The notes under the pieces were generated by a model. That model worked only from the letters and a program-made list of their open reading frames with translations, had not been told where the DNA came from and searched no databases. The translations under genes were made by a program, and so were the position numbers. Shown here in pieces: positions 1-8,137 of a stretch of 46,017 bases of DNA (the stretch's first letter is position 1; every line of letters starts with the position of its first letter). Origin of the DNA: Planctomycetaceae bacterium (GTDB lineage Bacteria; Planctomycetota; Phycisphaerae; Phycisphaerales; SM1A02); assembly GCA_027483065.1 (NCBI GenBank), contig JAIXVI010000022.1, positions 1 to 46,017 of the forward strand, read 5' to 3'.

Positions 1-1532
1 CCACCACTGTGCCCACCACTGTGCCCACCGCCATCGTCATACCCTCCCGGTGGCGAGGCATACGAAAGGCTCTTAAAGCGCGTGGTTGCACCGTCCCACA
101 TGAGGTTGACCGTTCCCGTCGGACCGTTGCGTTGCTTCGCGAGGATCAACTCCGCCGTTCCAACCTTGTCGGGGTTCTCGTCGGCCCAGTTCGGATCGCC
201 GCGGTGGTAGTAGTCCTCGCGGTGGAGCATCATCACAACGTCGGCATCCTGTTCGATCGAGCCCGATTCACGGAGATCGCTCATGCGCGGACGATGGCCT
301 TCGCGCTGTTCCGCCGCACGATTGAGCTGCGAAAGACAAAGCACGGGCAAATCCAGTTCACGTGCCATCGCCTTGATGCCACGCGAGATTTCGCTCACTT
401 CGAGCTGACGACTTTCAACGCGCGAACCCGAGCTCATAAGCTGCAAGTAGTCGATCGCGATGAAGCCGATACCAAATCGCTCTTTCAAACGACGCGCTTT
501 CGAGCGCATTGCAAGCAGCGACAGACCTGGCGTGTCATCGATGAAGAGCGGAAGTCGTGAGATTTCACCGCAGGCCGACATCAAGCGGCGATAGTCGTCA
601 CTTCCAAGCATGTGCTTGCGCATGCGTTGACTATCGATTTGCCCAAGCGCGCACAACATACGTTGGATGAGTTGTTGCCGACCCATTTCGAGACTGAACA
701 TCAGGCTCGGCACGCCGTTCTGCGCGACTTGCTCGATGAGGTTGAGCGCAAGCGCGGTCTTACCCATCGACGGACGCGCCGCGAGAATGATCATTTCGCC
801 GCGCTGCAGGCCGTTGGTCATTTCATCGAACTCGCCATAACCCGTGCGCACACCCATGAAACCCTTGCCGTCACTCGCTTCGATCAAACGCATCGTCTCA
901 TCGACGAGCTCTTGCGCCGTCGCGACAACGCCCTGCTCACGCTTCTGCGCGATGCGGAAAATGCGCTGTTCAGCGCTCTCGAGAAGATTCTGCGCTGGCT
1001 GACGCGACGTATGCGCTTCTTCCAGAATCGAACCTGCGGCCGCGATGAGTTCGCGCGTCGTCGCCTTCTCGCGGACGACTTGCGCCCAGTGCACTGCGTT
1101 GGCCGCGCTTGGCACACCTTCGGCGAGTTGCACGAGATACTCAAAGCCGCCGATCGCTTCGACGAGATTGCGATCGACAAGCAACTGATTGAGCAGCACA
1201 AGATCAACCGTCGCGTGCCGCTCGTAGAGTTCGATGATGGCGTCGTAGATGCGTCCGTGACGAGGCACGGAGAAGTCGTCGCCAGAACGAACGACGGTGA
1301 TCACATCGCCGACAACTTTCGGATCCCACAACACCGCGCCGATGAGACCCATCTCGGCCTCAATCGCAACGGGCGGTTCGGCGCCGAAGAGTGCTGCAAC
1401 ATCACGACGCTGCGATTCCGTTTGGCCATCGCCGCCTGTACGACCGCGGCGGGGTCCGCCACGCGAACGACGCGCGCCGCCACCAAAATCGCCACCCTGC
1501 GTTCCGTCGTTGTTGGTGAATTCGTCCTGCAC
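1..1532 (-). CDS. dnaB: Replicative DNA helicase DnaB (3' end cut by window edge)
   Basis: Hexameric helicase that unwinds DNA at the replication fork and recruits primase. Translating the minus strand shows the DnaB N-terminal domain (PPVAIEAEMGLIGAVLWDP, residues 53-71), Walker A LAARPSMGKTALALN around residue 250 (about 741-785), and the C-terminal RecA-like core with RMSDLRESGSIEQDADVV at about 220-285. The frame is open to position 3, so the true stop lies outside; the visible end is a Gly/His/Ser tail with GGHSGGHSG. The start is taken as GTG at 1532, because an in-frame stop lies at 1551-1553 and the conserved PPVAIEAE precedes the next ATG (1352). This gives a Gly/Arg-rich leader (residues 10-37, GGGARRSRGGPRRGR) that most DnaB proteins lack. 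No clear Shine-Dalgarno is seen. The strand is antisense to several long spurious frames. Confidence 0.93.
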   Translation of the reverse strand, partial: MQDEFTNNDGTQGGDFGGGARRSRGGPRRGRTGGDGQTESQRRDVAALFGAEPPVAIEAEMGLIGAVLWDPKVVGDVITVVRSGDDFSVPRHGRIYDAIIELYERHATVDLVLLNQLLVDRNLVEAIGGFEYLVQLAEGVPSAANAVHWAQVVREKATTRELIAAAGSILEEAHTSRQPAQNLLESAEQRIFRIAQKREQGVVATAQELVDETMRLIEASDGKGFMGVRTGYGEFDEMTNGLQRGEMIILAARPSMGKTALALNLIEQVAQNGVPSLMFSLEMGRQQLIQRMLCALGQIDSQRMRKHMLGSDDYRRLMSACGEISRLPLFIDDTPGLSLLAMRSKARRLKERFGIGFIAIDYLQLMSSGSRVESRQLEVSEISRGIKAMARELDLPVLCLSQLNRAAEQREGHRPRMSDLRESGSIEQDADVVMMLHREDYYHRGDPNWADENPDKVGTAELILAKQRNGPTGTVNLMWDGATTRFKSLSYASPPGGYDDGGGHSGGHSG

Positions 1533-1544
1533 GCGGCGGAGCCT

Positions 1545-1585
1545 ACACGCTCAAAGCGTGTTCGAACAGGTTTCACACGTGAAAC
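1545..1585. promoter_or_regulatory. Cluster of three palindromes just upstream of dnaB
   Basis: Three adjoining inverted repeats lie 13-53 bp before the dnaB start: ACACGCT-CAA-AGCGTGT (1545-1561), TGTTCGAACA (1559-1568) and GTTTCAC-AC-GTGAAAC (1570-1585). The last has the arms of the ParB site parS (GTTTCACGTGAAAC) but with two extra bases in the centre. Each is exact in the sequence. Their role is inference: operators for dnaB, a ParB-like site, or RNA hairpins in the dnaB leader. Confidence 0.6.
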
Positions 1586-1641
1586 GCACGAAGTCTCGCC
1601 GCATCTTGGCCGGCGCGCGAGCGCGTCTCGCGGAGCACGCG

Positions 1642-1663
1642 AGTCGCTTCGATCGAAGCGACT
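1642..1663. repeat. 22-bp perfect palindrome between hup and dnaB
   Basis: AGTCGCTTCGA followed by its exact reverse complement TCGAAGCGACT, with no spacer. It starts 18 bp past the HU stop codon in the direction of transcription, so it could form a hairpin at the 3' end of the HU mRNA; no T-tract follows on that strand, which argues against a classical intrinsic terminator. A protein-binding site is the alternative. Confidence 0.65.
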
Positions 1664-1680
1664 TCACGCGTCAGGTCACT

Positions 1681-2010
1681 TCACTCGTCCGAGTCCGTCG
1701 AGGCACCTACACGCGCAACGACCTGACCATCTTCGAGCGACTGCTGCATGAGACGTCCAACCTTGAAGCGCACGCTCTTGCGCGGCGGCACAGCAACGCG
1801 CTCCAACGTCTTCGGATTCTGCGCGACACGACCAGCACGGGCACGGATTTCAAATACGCCGAAGTCGCGGAACTCCAAACGATTGCCGCGGGCGAGCTCG
1901 TCGATCACGTGATCAAGGAAACTCTGCACCGCACGTCGCACGTCGGTGCGCGGCAGCGCCGTGTCTTGAGCGACGCGTTCGATGAGATCCTTCTTGGTCG
2001 TTGTTGCCAT
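1681..2010 (-). CDS. HU/IHF-family DNA-binding protein
   Basis: Small nucleoid-associated protein of 109 residues that binds and bends DNA as a dimer. The N-terminal helices (TKKDLIERVAQDTALPR, then SFLDHVIDEL) and the beta-arm region with LEFRDFGVFEIRARAGRVAQNP match the HU/IHF family; the arm carries the RxGRxxQNPKT signature. The ATG at 2010 is preferred over the GTG one codon earlier because GAGGT lies 6 bases upstream of the ATG. The C-terminus carries a short acidic tail (DSDE), slightly longer than E. coli HU (90 residues). It is followed on the same strand by dnaB, with palindromes between them. Whether it behaves as HU or IHF cannot be told from sequence. Confidence 0.93.
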   Translation of the reverse strand: MATTTKKDLIERVAQDTALPRTDVRRAVQSFLDHVIDELARGNRLEFRDFGVFEIRARAGRVAQNPKTLERVAVPPRKSVRFKVGRLMQQSLEDGQVVARVGASTDSDE

Positions 2011-2278
2011 CACACACCTCGGCCGGCCCAGGCCGTTCGAAATTCAAATCGGGGAACCTCACGCTCTCTTGGGAGCAGAGAACTCCGCGAGTATCCAACG
2101 ACAGGGCATCGGAAGTCAAGAGTTCAGCAGAGATTGCGTTCTCGGGACGTCGTTCGTTCCACCTCGCCGATCTGTATCACTTGCGCGGCATCCGAAGAGG
2201 CGAGCTTTCAGCCGACAAATGGCGTTTTCGCTTGCTTCACCACGACTGCGGCGCATCGTCAGGCCCGGAGGAAGTGCC

Positions 2279-2614
2279 GTGGACAACCTGAAGATTAGAA
2301 ATCGATTTCGAGTTCTCGGCCCTCGTCTCGTGTGCGCGGCTGGCGCTGTCGCTCTGGTGACGCTCGTCGGCTGTGCTCCGAAAGTCACTGAGGTCGTGCC
2401 CGCACGCGCTGTAACTTCGTCGACGCTGGTCATGACCAACGCGCGCGTTGGCTTCGATCGCAACGATGCGAAACTCGGCACGCAACGCGAAGCGCTCTCG
2501 CGGACGTACGAACTTTCGAATACCGCGACGTTCGATCGTCAACGCATCGTGAATGGTCGTCCCTATACCGACTTCGACACGATCACACGTTCACGCGAGA
2601 ACTTCTCTCGTTGA
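2279..2614 (+). CDS. Small predicted lipoprotein, unknown function
   Basis: Encodes 111 residues. The N-terminus has basic residues (KIRNRFR), a hydrophobic stretch and a lipobox-like LVGC with the lipidated cysteine at residue 32, so it is probably exported and lipid-anchored. The mature part is hydrophilic, Thr/Arg-rich, and matches no family I recognise; it contains VGFDRNDAKLGTQREALSR and NGRPYTDFDTITRSR. The GTG start at 2279 is chosen because GGAGGAAG precedes it by 4-5 bases and it places the signal peptide at the N-terminus. The 3' end overlaps the 3' end of convergent lpxK by 32 bp. It is divergent from the HU gene. Confidence 0.7.
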   Translation: MDNLKIRNRFRVLGPRLVCAAGAVALVTLVGCAPKVTEVVPARAVTSSTLVMTNARVGFDRNDAKLGTQREALSRTYELSNTATFDRQRIVNGRPYTDFDTITRSRENFSR

Positions 2615-3698
2615 CGACGCGCGCGATCGCCGCGCGCACTCGCTCTTCGCCTTCGAGAAATGCAATGGAGAGTTGTGGAATCAAGAGCTCCATCGCACTT
2701 GAGGACTTCACGTCGAGTTTCACGAAGTCTTTGCGCGACAACACCACCTCGCGTACGCCCGCGCGTGACGCTGCCTGCTCGAGTTCGGCAAGCGTGAATG
2801 GTCGATGATCTGGCTTCTCCAACTTCGCGATCATGCGCGCACCGGCGCGAACGACCATTTCATGAAAGTGGCTTGGATTCCCGAGTGCGCACGCAGAGAG
2901 CACTCGACGTTCTGCGAATTCCGCGACAGAGATCACTTCGCGTCCACGCGCAGCCATCACTTCAAGTCCATCCCATGTATGCACGCACACTGCATCATGC
3001 GGACGACCTCGGAACTTCGCGACGAGTGCCGCCGCGCGAGCGCGCTGCACTTCGTCATCCGATTTCGTGAGCACCACGAGATCCGCGCGAGAGAGATTGC
3101 GCGCGGGTTCGCGCAGCCAACCGTTTGGCAAGAGATCGCCATCAAGTCCGGGCCGCGATGCATCGACGAGCACAACATCGAGATCTCGCGCGAGTTGGCG
3201 ATGTTGAAATCCGTCGTCGAGAAGAACTGCCGCGCGATTTCGCCAGTTTTCTGCGGTCATCGCCGAGAGTTCTGTCACGAGCGCTTCTCGTCGACGCGCG
3301 TTCACAACGACTTTCGCCATCGGCGCAGTGGATGCATACTCCGCCGCTTCATCGGAGATGACCTCGCTTGAAGCGCCCACTCGTGCAGCGCGATAGCCGC
3401 GCAACGCGATGATCGGTTTCGCACCGATCGACGCGAGTTCCGTGGCGCACCAAGCGACAAACGGACTTTTTCCTGTTCCGCCCGCGGTGAGATTTCCAAT
3501 CGACACAACCGACGGCGCAACAGCTACAACTCCACCGACACTCGCGCGATTTTCACTCGCACGAACTTCAAGTCGCTCGACGCCAACGCCGCGATCGAAG
3601 CGCGCATTTCGCCACGCGACGCCGATCCCATAGCAACGAGCAAGTGGCCACGTGATGGGCGACATCCACGCAGGAAGCGGACCGCGCACATCAGGCAT
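2583..3698 (-). CDS. lpxK: Tetraacyldisaccharide 4'-kinase LpxK
   Basis: Inner-membrane-associated kinase that phosphorylates the 4' position of tetraacyldisaccharide-1-phosphate to give lipid IVA in lipid A synthesis. Family hallmarks seen: SIGNLTAGGTGKSPFV (P-loop with the LpxK GGTGKSP signature), LRGYRAA, VLLDDGFQHRQLARDLDVVLVD with the DDGFQH motif, and GDLLPNGWLREP. The length of 371 residues is slightly above the usual 310-350. The ATG at 3698 overlaps the stop of the upstream gene (ATGCCTGA) and has GGAG 9 bases before it; ATGs at 3707 and 3743 are possible but lie deeper inside the upstream gene. It is third in the maf-membrane protein-lpxK operon. Its presence indicates an LPS-type outer membrane. 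Confidence 0.93.
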   Translation of the reverse strand: MPDVRGPLPAWMSPITWPLARCYGIGVAWRNARFDRGVGVERLEVRASENRASVGGVVAVAPSVVSIGNLTAGGTGKSPFVAWCATELASIGAKPIIALRGYRAARVGASSEVISDEAAEYASTAPMAKVVVNARRREALVTELSAMTAENWRNRAAVLLDDGFQHRQLARDLDVVLVDASRPGLDGDLLPNGWLREPARNLSRADLVVLTKSDDEVQRARAAALVAKFRGRPHDAVCVHTWDGLEVMAARGREVISVAEFAERRVLSACALGNPSHFHEMVVRAGARMIAKLEKPDHRPFTLAELEQAASRAGVREVVLSRKDFVKLDVKSSSAMELLIPQLSIAFLEGEERVRAAIARVVNERSSRVNV

Positions 3699-4167
3699 TC
3701 CGTCCATCTCCTGGCGCGGATTTACCACCGCCAAAGACTTCACGCTTCAGTTCGCTGTACTCACGAATCCCGCCGCGAAGGACAAGGATGACATCGACGA
3801 TCGCAAGCAAAAACCAGAGCACAAGCGCGAGCAGTGCCACCGACCACGCGGTTGCCCACGCGACGCGATCTTCATGTGGATGAACAAACGTGAGCGCACG
3901 AACGAGCGGCACAAGTGCCGCCAGCGCAAACACGATCCCCGTGCGCCGCACACGCCGTTGGAGCACCGGCACATCAATTCGTCCAAGACGCGCGAAGTAC
4001 CAGAGCAGCGCAATCGCGAGGACACATGCGATCGGCACACTCACGGCCGCGGGAATCATGTGCCACGGACCGAGATCGCGCCCCGCGAGCGCAGGGTCAA
4101 TCGTGCCCTCGTTCATCGCGAGTACGTTTGTCCACGTCGTGCGCAAGATCGGCAGCCATGCGCTCAT
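3691..4167 (-). CDS. Small membrane protein, unknown function
   Basis: Encodes 158 residues with three probable transmembrane helices (about residues 37-59, 74-92 and 104-130; e.g. VPIACVLAIALLWYFARL and AWSVALLALVLWFLLAIVDV), and a charged C-terminus (REYSELKREVFGGGKS). I do not recognise the family. Its ATG at 4167 overlaps the maf stop (ATGA), and its 3' end overlaps the lpxK start, so the three genes are co-translated. That position suggests an envelope role, but this is only context. Confidence 0.8.
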   Translation of the reverse strand: MSAWLPILRTTWTNVLAMNEGTIDPALAGRDLGPWHMIPAAVSVPIACVLAIALLWYFARLGRIDVPVLQRRVRRTGIVFALAALVPLVRALTFVHPHEDRVAWATAWSVALLALVLWFLLAIVDVILVLRGGIREYSELKREVFGGGKSAPGDGRNA

Positions 4168-4862
4168 GCGCTCCGCTCCGATGCGCGGCTCACGCGTGGA
4201 TGCGCGGCATCGCTCGGTTGGTCTCGCAAGACTTCGCGCAGCATCGGTTCGAGGCGGCGAAGCGGAAGCCCAACAACGGTCTCCGGATCGCCTTCACAGC
4301 GAACGGGCCAACCCCGCGCGATGACCTCGGGCAAGTTGTAGCCGCCAGCCTTGCCCTTCCAGGCACCCAACTCGATGAAGCGCTCGAACTCGTCGTCGGG
4401 AATCTCGCCAAGGACAATCCAAGCCATATCGCGCCCCACTCGACACACTCCGTCAGGGCCCATCAGACACCAGCCTGTCACCACTCCGTGACCGCGACCA
4501 GTGAGCGACTTGATCATCGTTCGCGCATCCTGGTCGTCCCGCGGCTTGCCCAATACGACACCGTCGCGTTCGCAGACCGTGTCCGCCGCAAGGATCCATG
4601 CAGGAGGCGCACCGCGTGCAGCGCGCCGCGCAGCAACCCGACGTGCTTTGAAGTGGGCGAGCGCCGGAGCAACCTCACGGGCTTCAACGTCGCCAAGCAC
4701 AAGCGCACTGTCGTCGAGGTCCGCAGGCTCCACCTCGATCTCAAAGCCCGCGTCCCGCAACATGGCGATCCGCCGCGGCGAACCGCTCGCAAGGACAAGG
4801 GTCGCCGTGGAAACGGGCGACGAACCGTTGGTCCAATCGGAACCTGATGCGCGTTCTGCCAC
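4164..4862 (-). CDS. maf: Maf-family nucleotide pyrophosphatase
   Basis: Maf proteins hydrolyse non-canonical or modified nucleoside triphosphates and are linked to septum and cell-cycle control. The family motifs are in order: LVLASGSPRR near the N-terminus, ILAADTVCERDGVVLGKP with the catalytic Asp-Thr, GKAGGYNLPEV, and GDPETVVGLPL near the C-terminus. The GTG at 4862 gives 232 residues and is the in-frame start closest to the SPRR motif; an ATG at 4988 and a TTG at 5012 would add 42-50 residues with no family match. No strong Shine-Dalgarno decides the start. First gene of the maf-membrane protein-lpxK operon, divergent from the kinase gene at 5040. Confidence 0.9.
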   Translation of the reverse strand: MAERASGSDWTNGSSPVSTATLVLASGSPRRIAMLRDAGFEIEVEPADLDDSALVLGDVEAREVAPALAHFKARRVAARRAARGAPPAWILAADTVCERDGVVLGKPRDDQDARTMIKSLTGRGHGVVTGWCLMGPDGVCRVGRDMAWIVLGEIPDDEFERFIELGAWKGKAGGYNLPEVIARGWPVRCEGDPETVVGLPLRRLEPMLREVLRDQPSDAAHPRVSRASERSA

Positions 4863-5039
4863 GGCGCGAAGATAGCGACGAACGACAGAATCCGTGTGAT
4901 GACGAGCACGAGTCGCTACGCTTTCGGTTCCAGAGATTGACAACAGCTTGCGAATACGTGACTCTTCCGCCCCGCCGATCTGTTCCATCCCGAGTTCGCT
5001 TCGCACCGCCAAACTACTCAGCCGAAGGCCGATGACCTC

Positions 5040-6374
5040 GTGACCGACGACCAGACCAACAGCAATCGCGACAGGCCCGTCCGGATGTCCGGCGAGGATG
5101 CAGCGTCGACAGGCCCATCACCGGCGGGCACGCAGGCGGGCGACGGATCGCGCGCGGGCTCCAACTTTGACACGATGCTTGGGCGCGTCGTCGTCGAGCG
5201 TGGCCTCGTCACCCCGGAGGAACTCGACCAGTGCTCGAGCGATCAGCGTTCGCGCGGACGCACGTCTGCGCCGATCACGCTCGCGGAACTCTTGGTCGAG
5301 AAGGAGTTTCTCACGAAGCGCCAAGTGGAACGGCTTCGCGGAGACCTCGAGGCTGTCAAGACAAGTCAGCAGATTCCCGGCTACCGCATCATTCGGAAGC
5401 TTGGCGCGGGCGCTATGGCGACCGTTTTCCTCGCGAAGCAACTGTCGCTCGACAGGCTCGTCGCGATCAAGGTGCTCCCCAAGAAGTTCTCGCAAAATCA
5501 GAACTTCATCGAGCGCTTTCTCCGCGAAGGTCGCGCGGCGGCCAAGCTTTCGCACAACAACATTGTTGCCGCGTATGAAATCGGCCAAGCGGGTGAGCAT
5601 CATTTCTTCGTGATGGAGTACGTCGACGGCGACACGGTGTACGACCGAATTGTCGCGCGGAAACGCCTTCCCGAACGCGAGGCGCTTGAGATCATTCGAC
5701 AGGTTGCCTCGGCGCTGCAACACGCGCATGAGATGGGCTTCATTCACCGGGATATCAAGCCGAAAAACATCATGATGACGACCGGCAATGTTGCGAAACT
5801 TGCCGACCTCGGCTTGGCACGTGCAATGAGCGACAAGGAAGCCGCGGAAGCGGAATCCGGCCGCGCGTACGGAACGCCGTACTACATCTCACCCGAGCAA
5901 ATCCGCGGTGCTGTGCACATCGGGCCACCGGCCGACATCTACGGACTCGGCGCAACCTTCTACCACATGGTCACGGGCAAACTGCCCTTCGACGGTACGA
6001 CGCCGTCGCAAGTGATGCATCGACATTTGAAGGACGCGCTTGTTCCGCCGGATCACGTGAATCCGCAAGTCTCGGGCGGAACTGCGCTCATCATCGAAAC
6101 GATGATGAAGAAAGATGCGCGCGAGCGTTATCAAAGCGCGCGTGATCTCGTGCGCGATCTTGAACTTGTACTCTCGGGCCAGGAGCCTGAGTACGCGAAG
6201 CCCGCGGTCGACATTTCGACGATTTCCTCCGCGGTTTCCGCATCGGCGCAGGATCCGATTGCGATCGTGCGCAAGGATGATCCCAAGCCTTTCGCGAGTC
6301 TCCCCGCGATTGTCCTCATCGCCGTGCTCGCGGTTGGGAATATCGTGCTGCTCGCGGTCGCGCTTCTCCGTTAA
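5040..6374 (+). CDS. Membrane-anchored Ser/Thr protein kinase
   Basis: Hanks-type kinase of 444 residues. Residues about 47-100 hold two copies of a short helical motif (LGRVVVERGLVTPEELDQ and LAELLVEKEFLTKRQVERL), similar in style to N-terminal segments of GspE-type ATPases. The kinase domain begins near residue 115: Gly loop LGAGAM (121-126), VAIK Lys144, HRDIKPKN with Asp238, DLG in place of DFG (256-258) and a TPYYISPEQ activation-segment end. A single transmembrane helix near residues 419-441 ends the protein, so the kinase faces the cytoplasm with no extracellular sensor. The GTG start at 5040 is the only reasonable start before the motif repeats. Its target is unknown. Confidence 0.92.
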   Translation: MTDDQTNSNRDRPVRMSGEDAASTGPSPAGTQAGDGSRAGSNFDTMLGRVVVERGLVTPEELDQCSSDQRSRGRTSAPITLAELLVEKEFLTKRQVERLRGDLEAVKTSQQIPGYRIIRKLGAGAMATVFLAKQLSLDRLVAIKVLPKKFSQNQNFIERFLREGRAAAKLSHNNIVAAYEIGQAGEHHFFVMEYVDGDTVYDRIVARKRLPEREALEIIRQVASALQHAHEMGFIHRDIKPKNIMMTTGNVAKLADLGLARAMSDKEAAEAESGRAYGTPYYISPEQIRGAVHIGPPADIYGLGATFYHMVTGKLPFDGTTPSQVMHRHLKDALVPPDHVNPQVSGGTALIIETMMKKDARERYQSARDLVRDLELVLSGQEPEYAKPAVDISTISSAVSASAQDPIAIVRKDDPKPFASLPAIVLIAVLAVGNIVLLAVALLR

Positions 6375-6388
6375 TCGGATGCGCGCTC

Positions 6389-6403
6389 GCCCGCGCTGCG
6401 GGC
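6389..6403 (+). other. Short GC hairpin after the kinase gene
   Basis: GCCCGC-GCT-GCGGGC lies 15 bases after the kinase stop codon. There is no T-tract, so intrinsic termination is uncertain. The rest of the gap up to 6606 holds short repeats (TGAGCCGCACA twice, TGAGCCC-type units at about 6430-6490) and no gene. Confidence 0.35.
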
Positions 6404-6606
6404 AACGACAACATCGAAGCCCTCGCACTTGAGCCGCACATGAGCCGCACATGCGCCCCAACTGAGCCCATTTGAGCCCCATTTGAGGCGATGAGATCGG
6501 CGCGTGTGACAGCTCGCGGCGATCGCCTCAGCGGTGACCTCAGCAAGAACCTCGGCGACGACTTCAACAACAAGGAAGACGTCAACAATGAGGACGCGGC
6601 GACAGC

Positions 6607-7074
6607 TCAGTCGGCGACTTCGACCATCACCTCAACCTCGACGGTCGCGTCGAGTGGAAGCGCGTTGGTTCCGACCGCGGCGCGCGCATGCCGACCCGCC
6701 TCGCCAAAGACCTCTTGCATGAATTCGCTCGCACCGTTGGCAACCTTGGGTTGGCCATCGAAGCGATCATCGGATTGCACGAAAACGCCCAATCGCACGA
6801 CGCGCCGAACCTTCGAAAGATCGCCACCGAGTTGGTCGGCAACCACCGCCAACGCGTTCAGTGCACACTGCTTCGCAGCCTTCTGCGCATCTTCGATCGA
6901 GACCTTCGACGGCACTGGTCCGGTGGCAAGAAGGGCTCCGCTCGCCATGGGCAACTGGCCCGACACCACGATCAGGTTTCCAGTCCGAACCGCTGGCACG
7001 TAGGCAGCAACGGGCTTGGGTGCGGCGGGGAGGGTGATACCGAGGCGCTCAAGCGCGGCGTGTGGATTGGACAT
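6607..7074 (-). CDS. RidA/YjgF/YER057c family protein
   Basis: Members of this family hydrolyse reactive enamine/imine intermediates or act in related small-molecule chemistry as trimers. The 155-residue protein has the longer YjgF-type layout: LPAAPKPVAAYVPAVRTGNL, VVSGQLPMASG and VFGEAGRHARAAVG, matching the family's RxxV(x)V-type C-terminal core. Start ATG 7074 has GGAG 8 bases upstream; the reading frame continues upstream without family similarity. The longer form (about 150 residues) is often a divergent subgroup without proven deaminase activity, so the substrate is not assigned. Confidence 0.88.
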   Translation of the reverse strand: MSNPHAALERLGITLPAAPKPVAAYVPAVRTGNLIVVSGQLPMASGALLATGPVPSKVSIEDAQKAAKQCALNALAVVADQLGGDLSKVRRVVRLGVFVQSDDRFDGQPKVANGASEFMQEVFGEAGRHARAAVGTNALPLDATVEVEVMVEVAD

Positions 7075-7275
7075 CGTGGGTCTCCGAGGAGGGACCCATC
7101 CTACTGCACGCTCCCGGGAGCGGCGGCGCGAACGGGAAGTCGATCGAACCGGATCGAGTTCGAACGCTTGGTTCCGCCTGTGATCGGTCACCCGGTCGAG
7201 CCCGTCGAACTCACCGAAACCCGACCAACCAACTGTCCGCTCTACTTCTGTTCCGAATTCTCCTTACACAGGAAC

Positions 7276-7303
7276 TTGACACACACGGCACACGTACTAC
7301 TCT
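7276..7303 (+). promoter_or_regulatory. Sigma70-type promoter candidate
   Basis: TTGACA (7276-7281), a 16-base spacer, then TACTCT (7298-7303). The -35 box is a perfect consensus in a GC-rich context. It points to the 1-kb non-coding region and, further on, the pilin genes at 8138. Confidence 0.35.
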
Positions 7304-7884
7304 GCGCTTGTTACCTGACGGTTGCGGCTATCTCGAGGTCGAGCCACCTTCTTCCGGCTCCTCTTCACACCGTCCTGATTGTGTTTCTTGTCGGCCCCCC
7401 GACGCTTCCGCCGCAACCGCCGACAATTTGAAACCCTGCCTGAGCGATGCTGCACATCTTGGCAGCAGAACCTCATCAGCACGGTGCTGCCCCCGAAAGC
7501 GACCACCAGACCCGTTTCATGGTCTGTGAGGCATGTGCAAACGCCTTACAACAGCGCTTGCGACTGTCTCGGCTGCTTTCTGAACGCTCGACGGCCTCGA
7601 GTACGTCAATGCCCAACCGCTCATTTGAGTGCCGTTGGGGCACATTGAGGTGCCGAGGCTCCTTAGAGGTTCAATGAGGTCCGTAGGGATCCAATGAGGC
7701 CCCTCACGCATTCCTTGGTTGGGCGCGGCAGTTCCGAATCGGGTTGTTGACGCGATCGCGAACCGATCCAGATCGACCGAATCTCGGCCCCATGCTCCAT
7801 GCATGGCCCCCGATTCAGTCACTGAGCAGGTTCCAACGCGAAGCACCCCGGGCCGCTGCGAGCGCTCTCCGCTCAGAAGGCCTC

Positions 7885-7915
7885 AGATGAAAGCCTGACT
7901 GGCAGTCTTTCATCT
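7885..7915 (+). other. Stable hairpin in the region upstream of the pilin genes
   Basis: AGATGAAAG pairs with CTTTCATCT (9 bp), then a C/T mismatch, then CTG/CAG around the loop ACTGG. An alternative pairing CAGAAG (7874-7879) / CTTCTG (7914-7919) shares the 3' arm. No T-tract follows. It may be an RNA element in the pilin leader. Confidence 0.45.
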
Positions 7916-8137
7916 TCTGGCGCCCCGATCCGTTGTTTTGATCGAAGCAGGCTTGTCCGCTGAACGCGTCGCTGCGTTTCGGCGTACCTGAGGGCGTTCT
8001 GAGCCCGCTTCCTCCGGTCAGGCTGCTCAGGATTATCAGATTGCCGTTCTCGGCGTGTTTCTTTCCACGCCGCCTTCATTCCCCCAAAGTGGGCCAACAA
8101 CTGCCGTTCGCCCACGAAATTCTTTCAGGAGTCACTC

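Larger units (their letters stand above)
7075..8137. other. 1-kb intergenic region without visible gene
   Basis: No frame on either strand looks like a protein: the available frames overlap one another, are rich in Arg/Ser/Pro and lack any recognisable motif. The stretch holds a promoter-like sequence (7276-7303), short CAATGAGG-type repeats at about 7645-7700, a strong hairpin at 7885-7915 and a second one at about 7999-8030 (CTGAGC...GCTCAG). It could be a long 5' leader of the pilin genes or carry a small RNA; nothing more can be supported. Confidence 0.6.

Noticed and set aside
9-1751. Long forward-strand open frames across the dnaB region
   Set aside because: The minus strand encodes an unmistakable DnaB, so the forward frames are antisense shadows with Arg/His-rich nonsense composition.
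7981-8031. Minus-strand sequence CTGACCGGAGGAAGC resembling the SRP RNA domain IV
   Set aside because: Only a short stretch resembles GGTCCGGAAGGAAGC; the full conserved helix cannot be drawn, so no SRP RNA gene is claimed.
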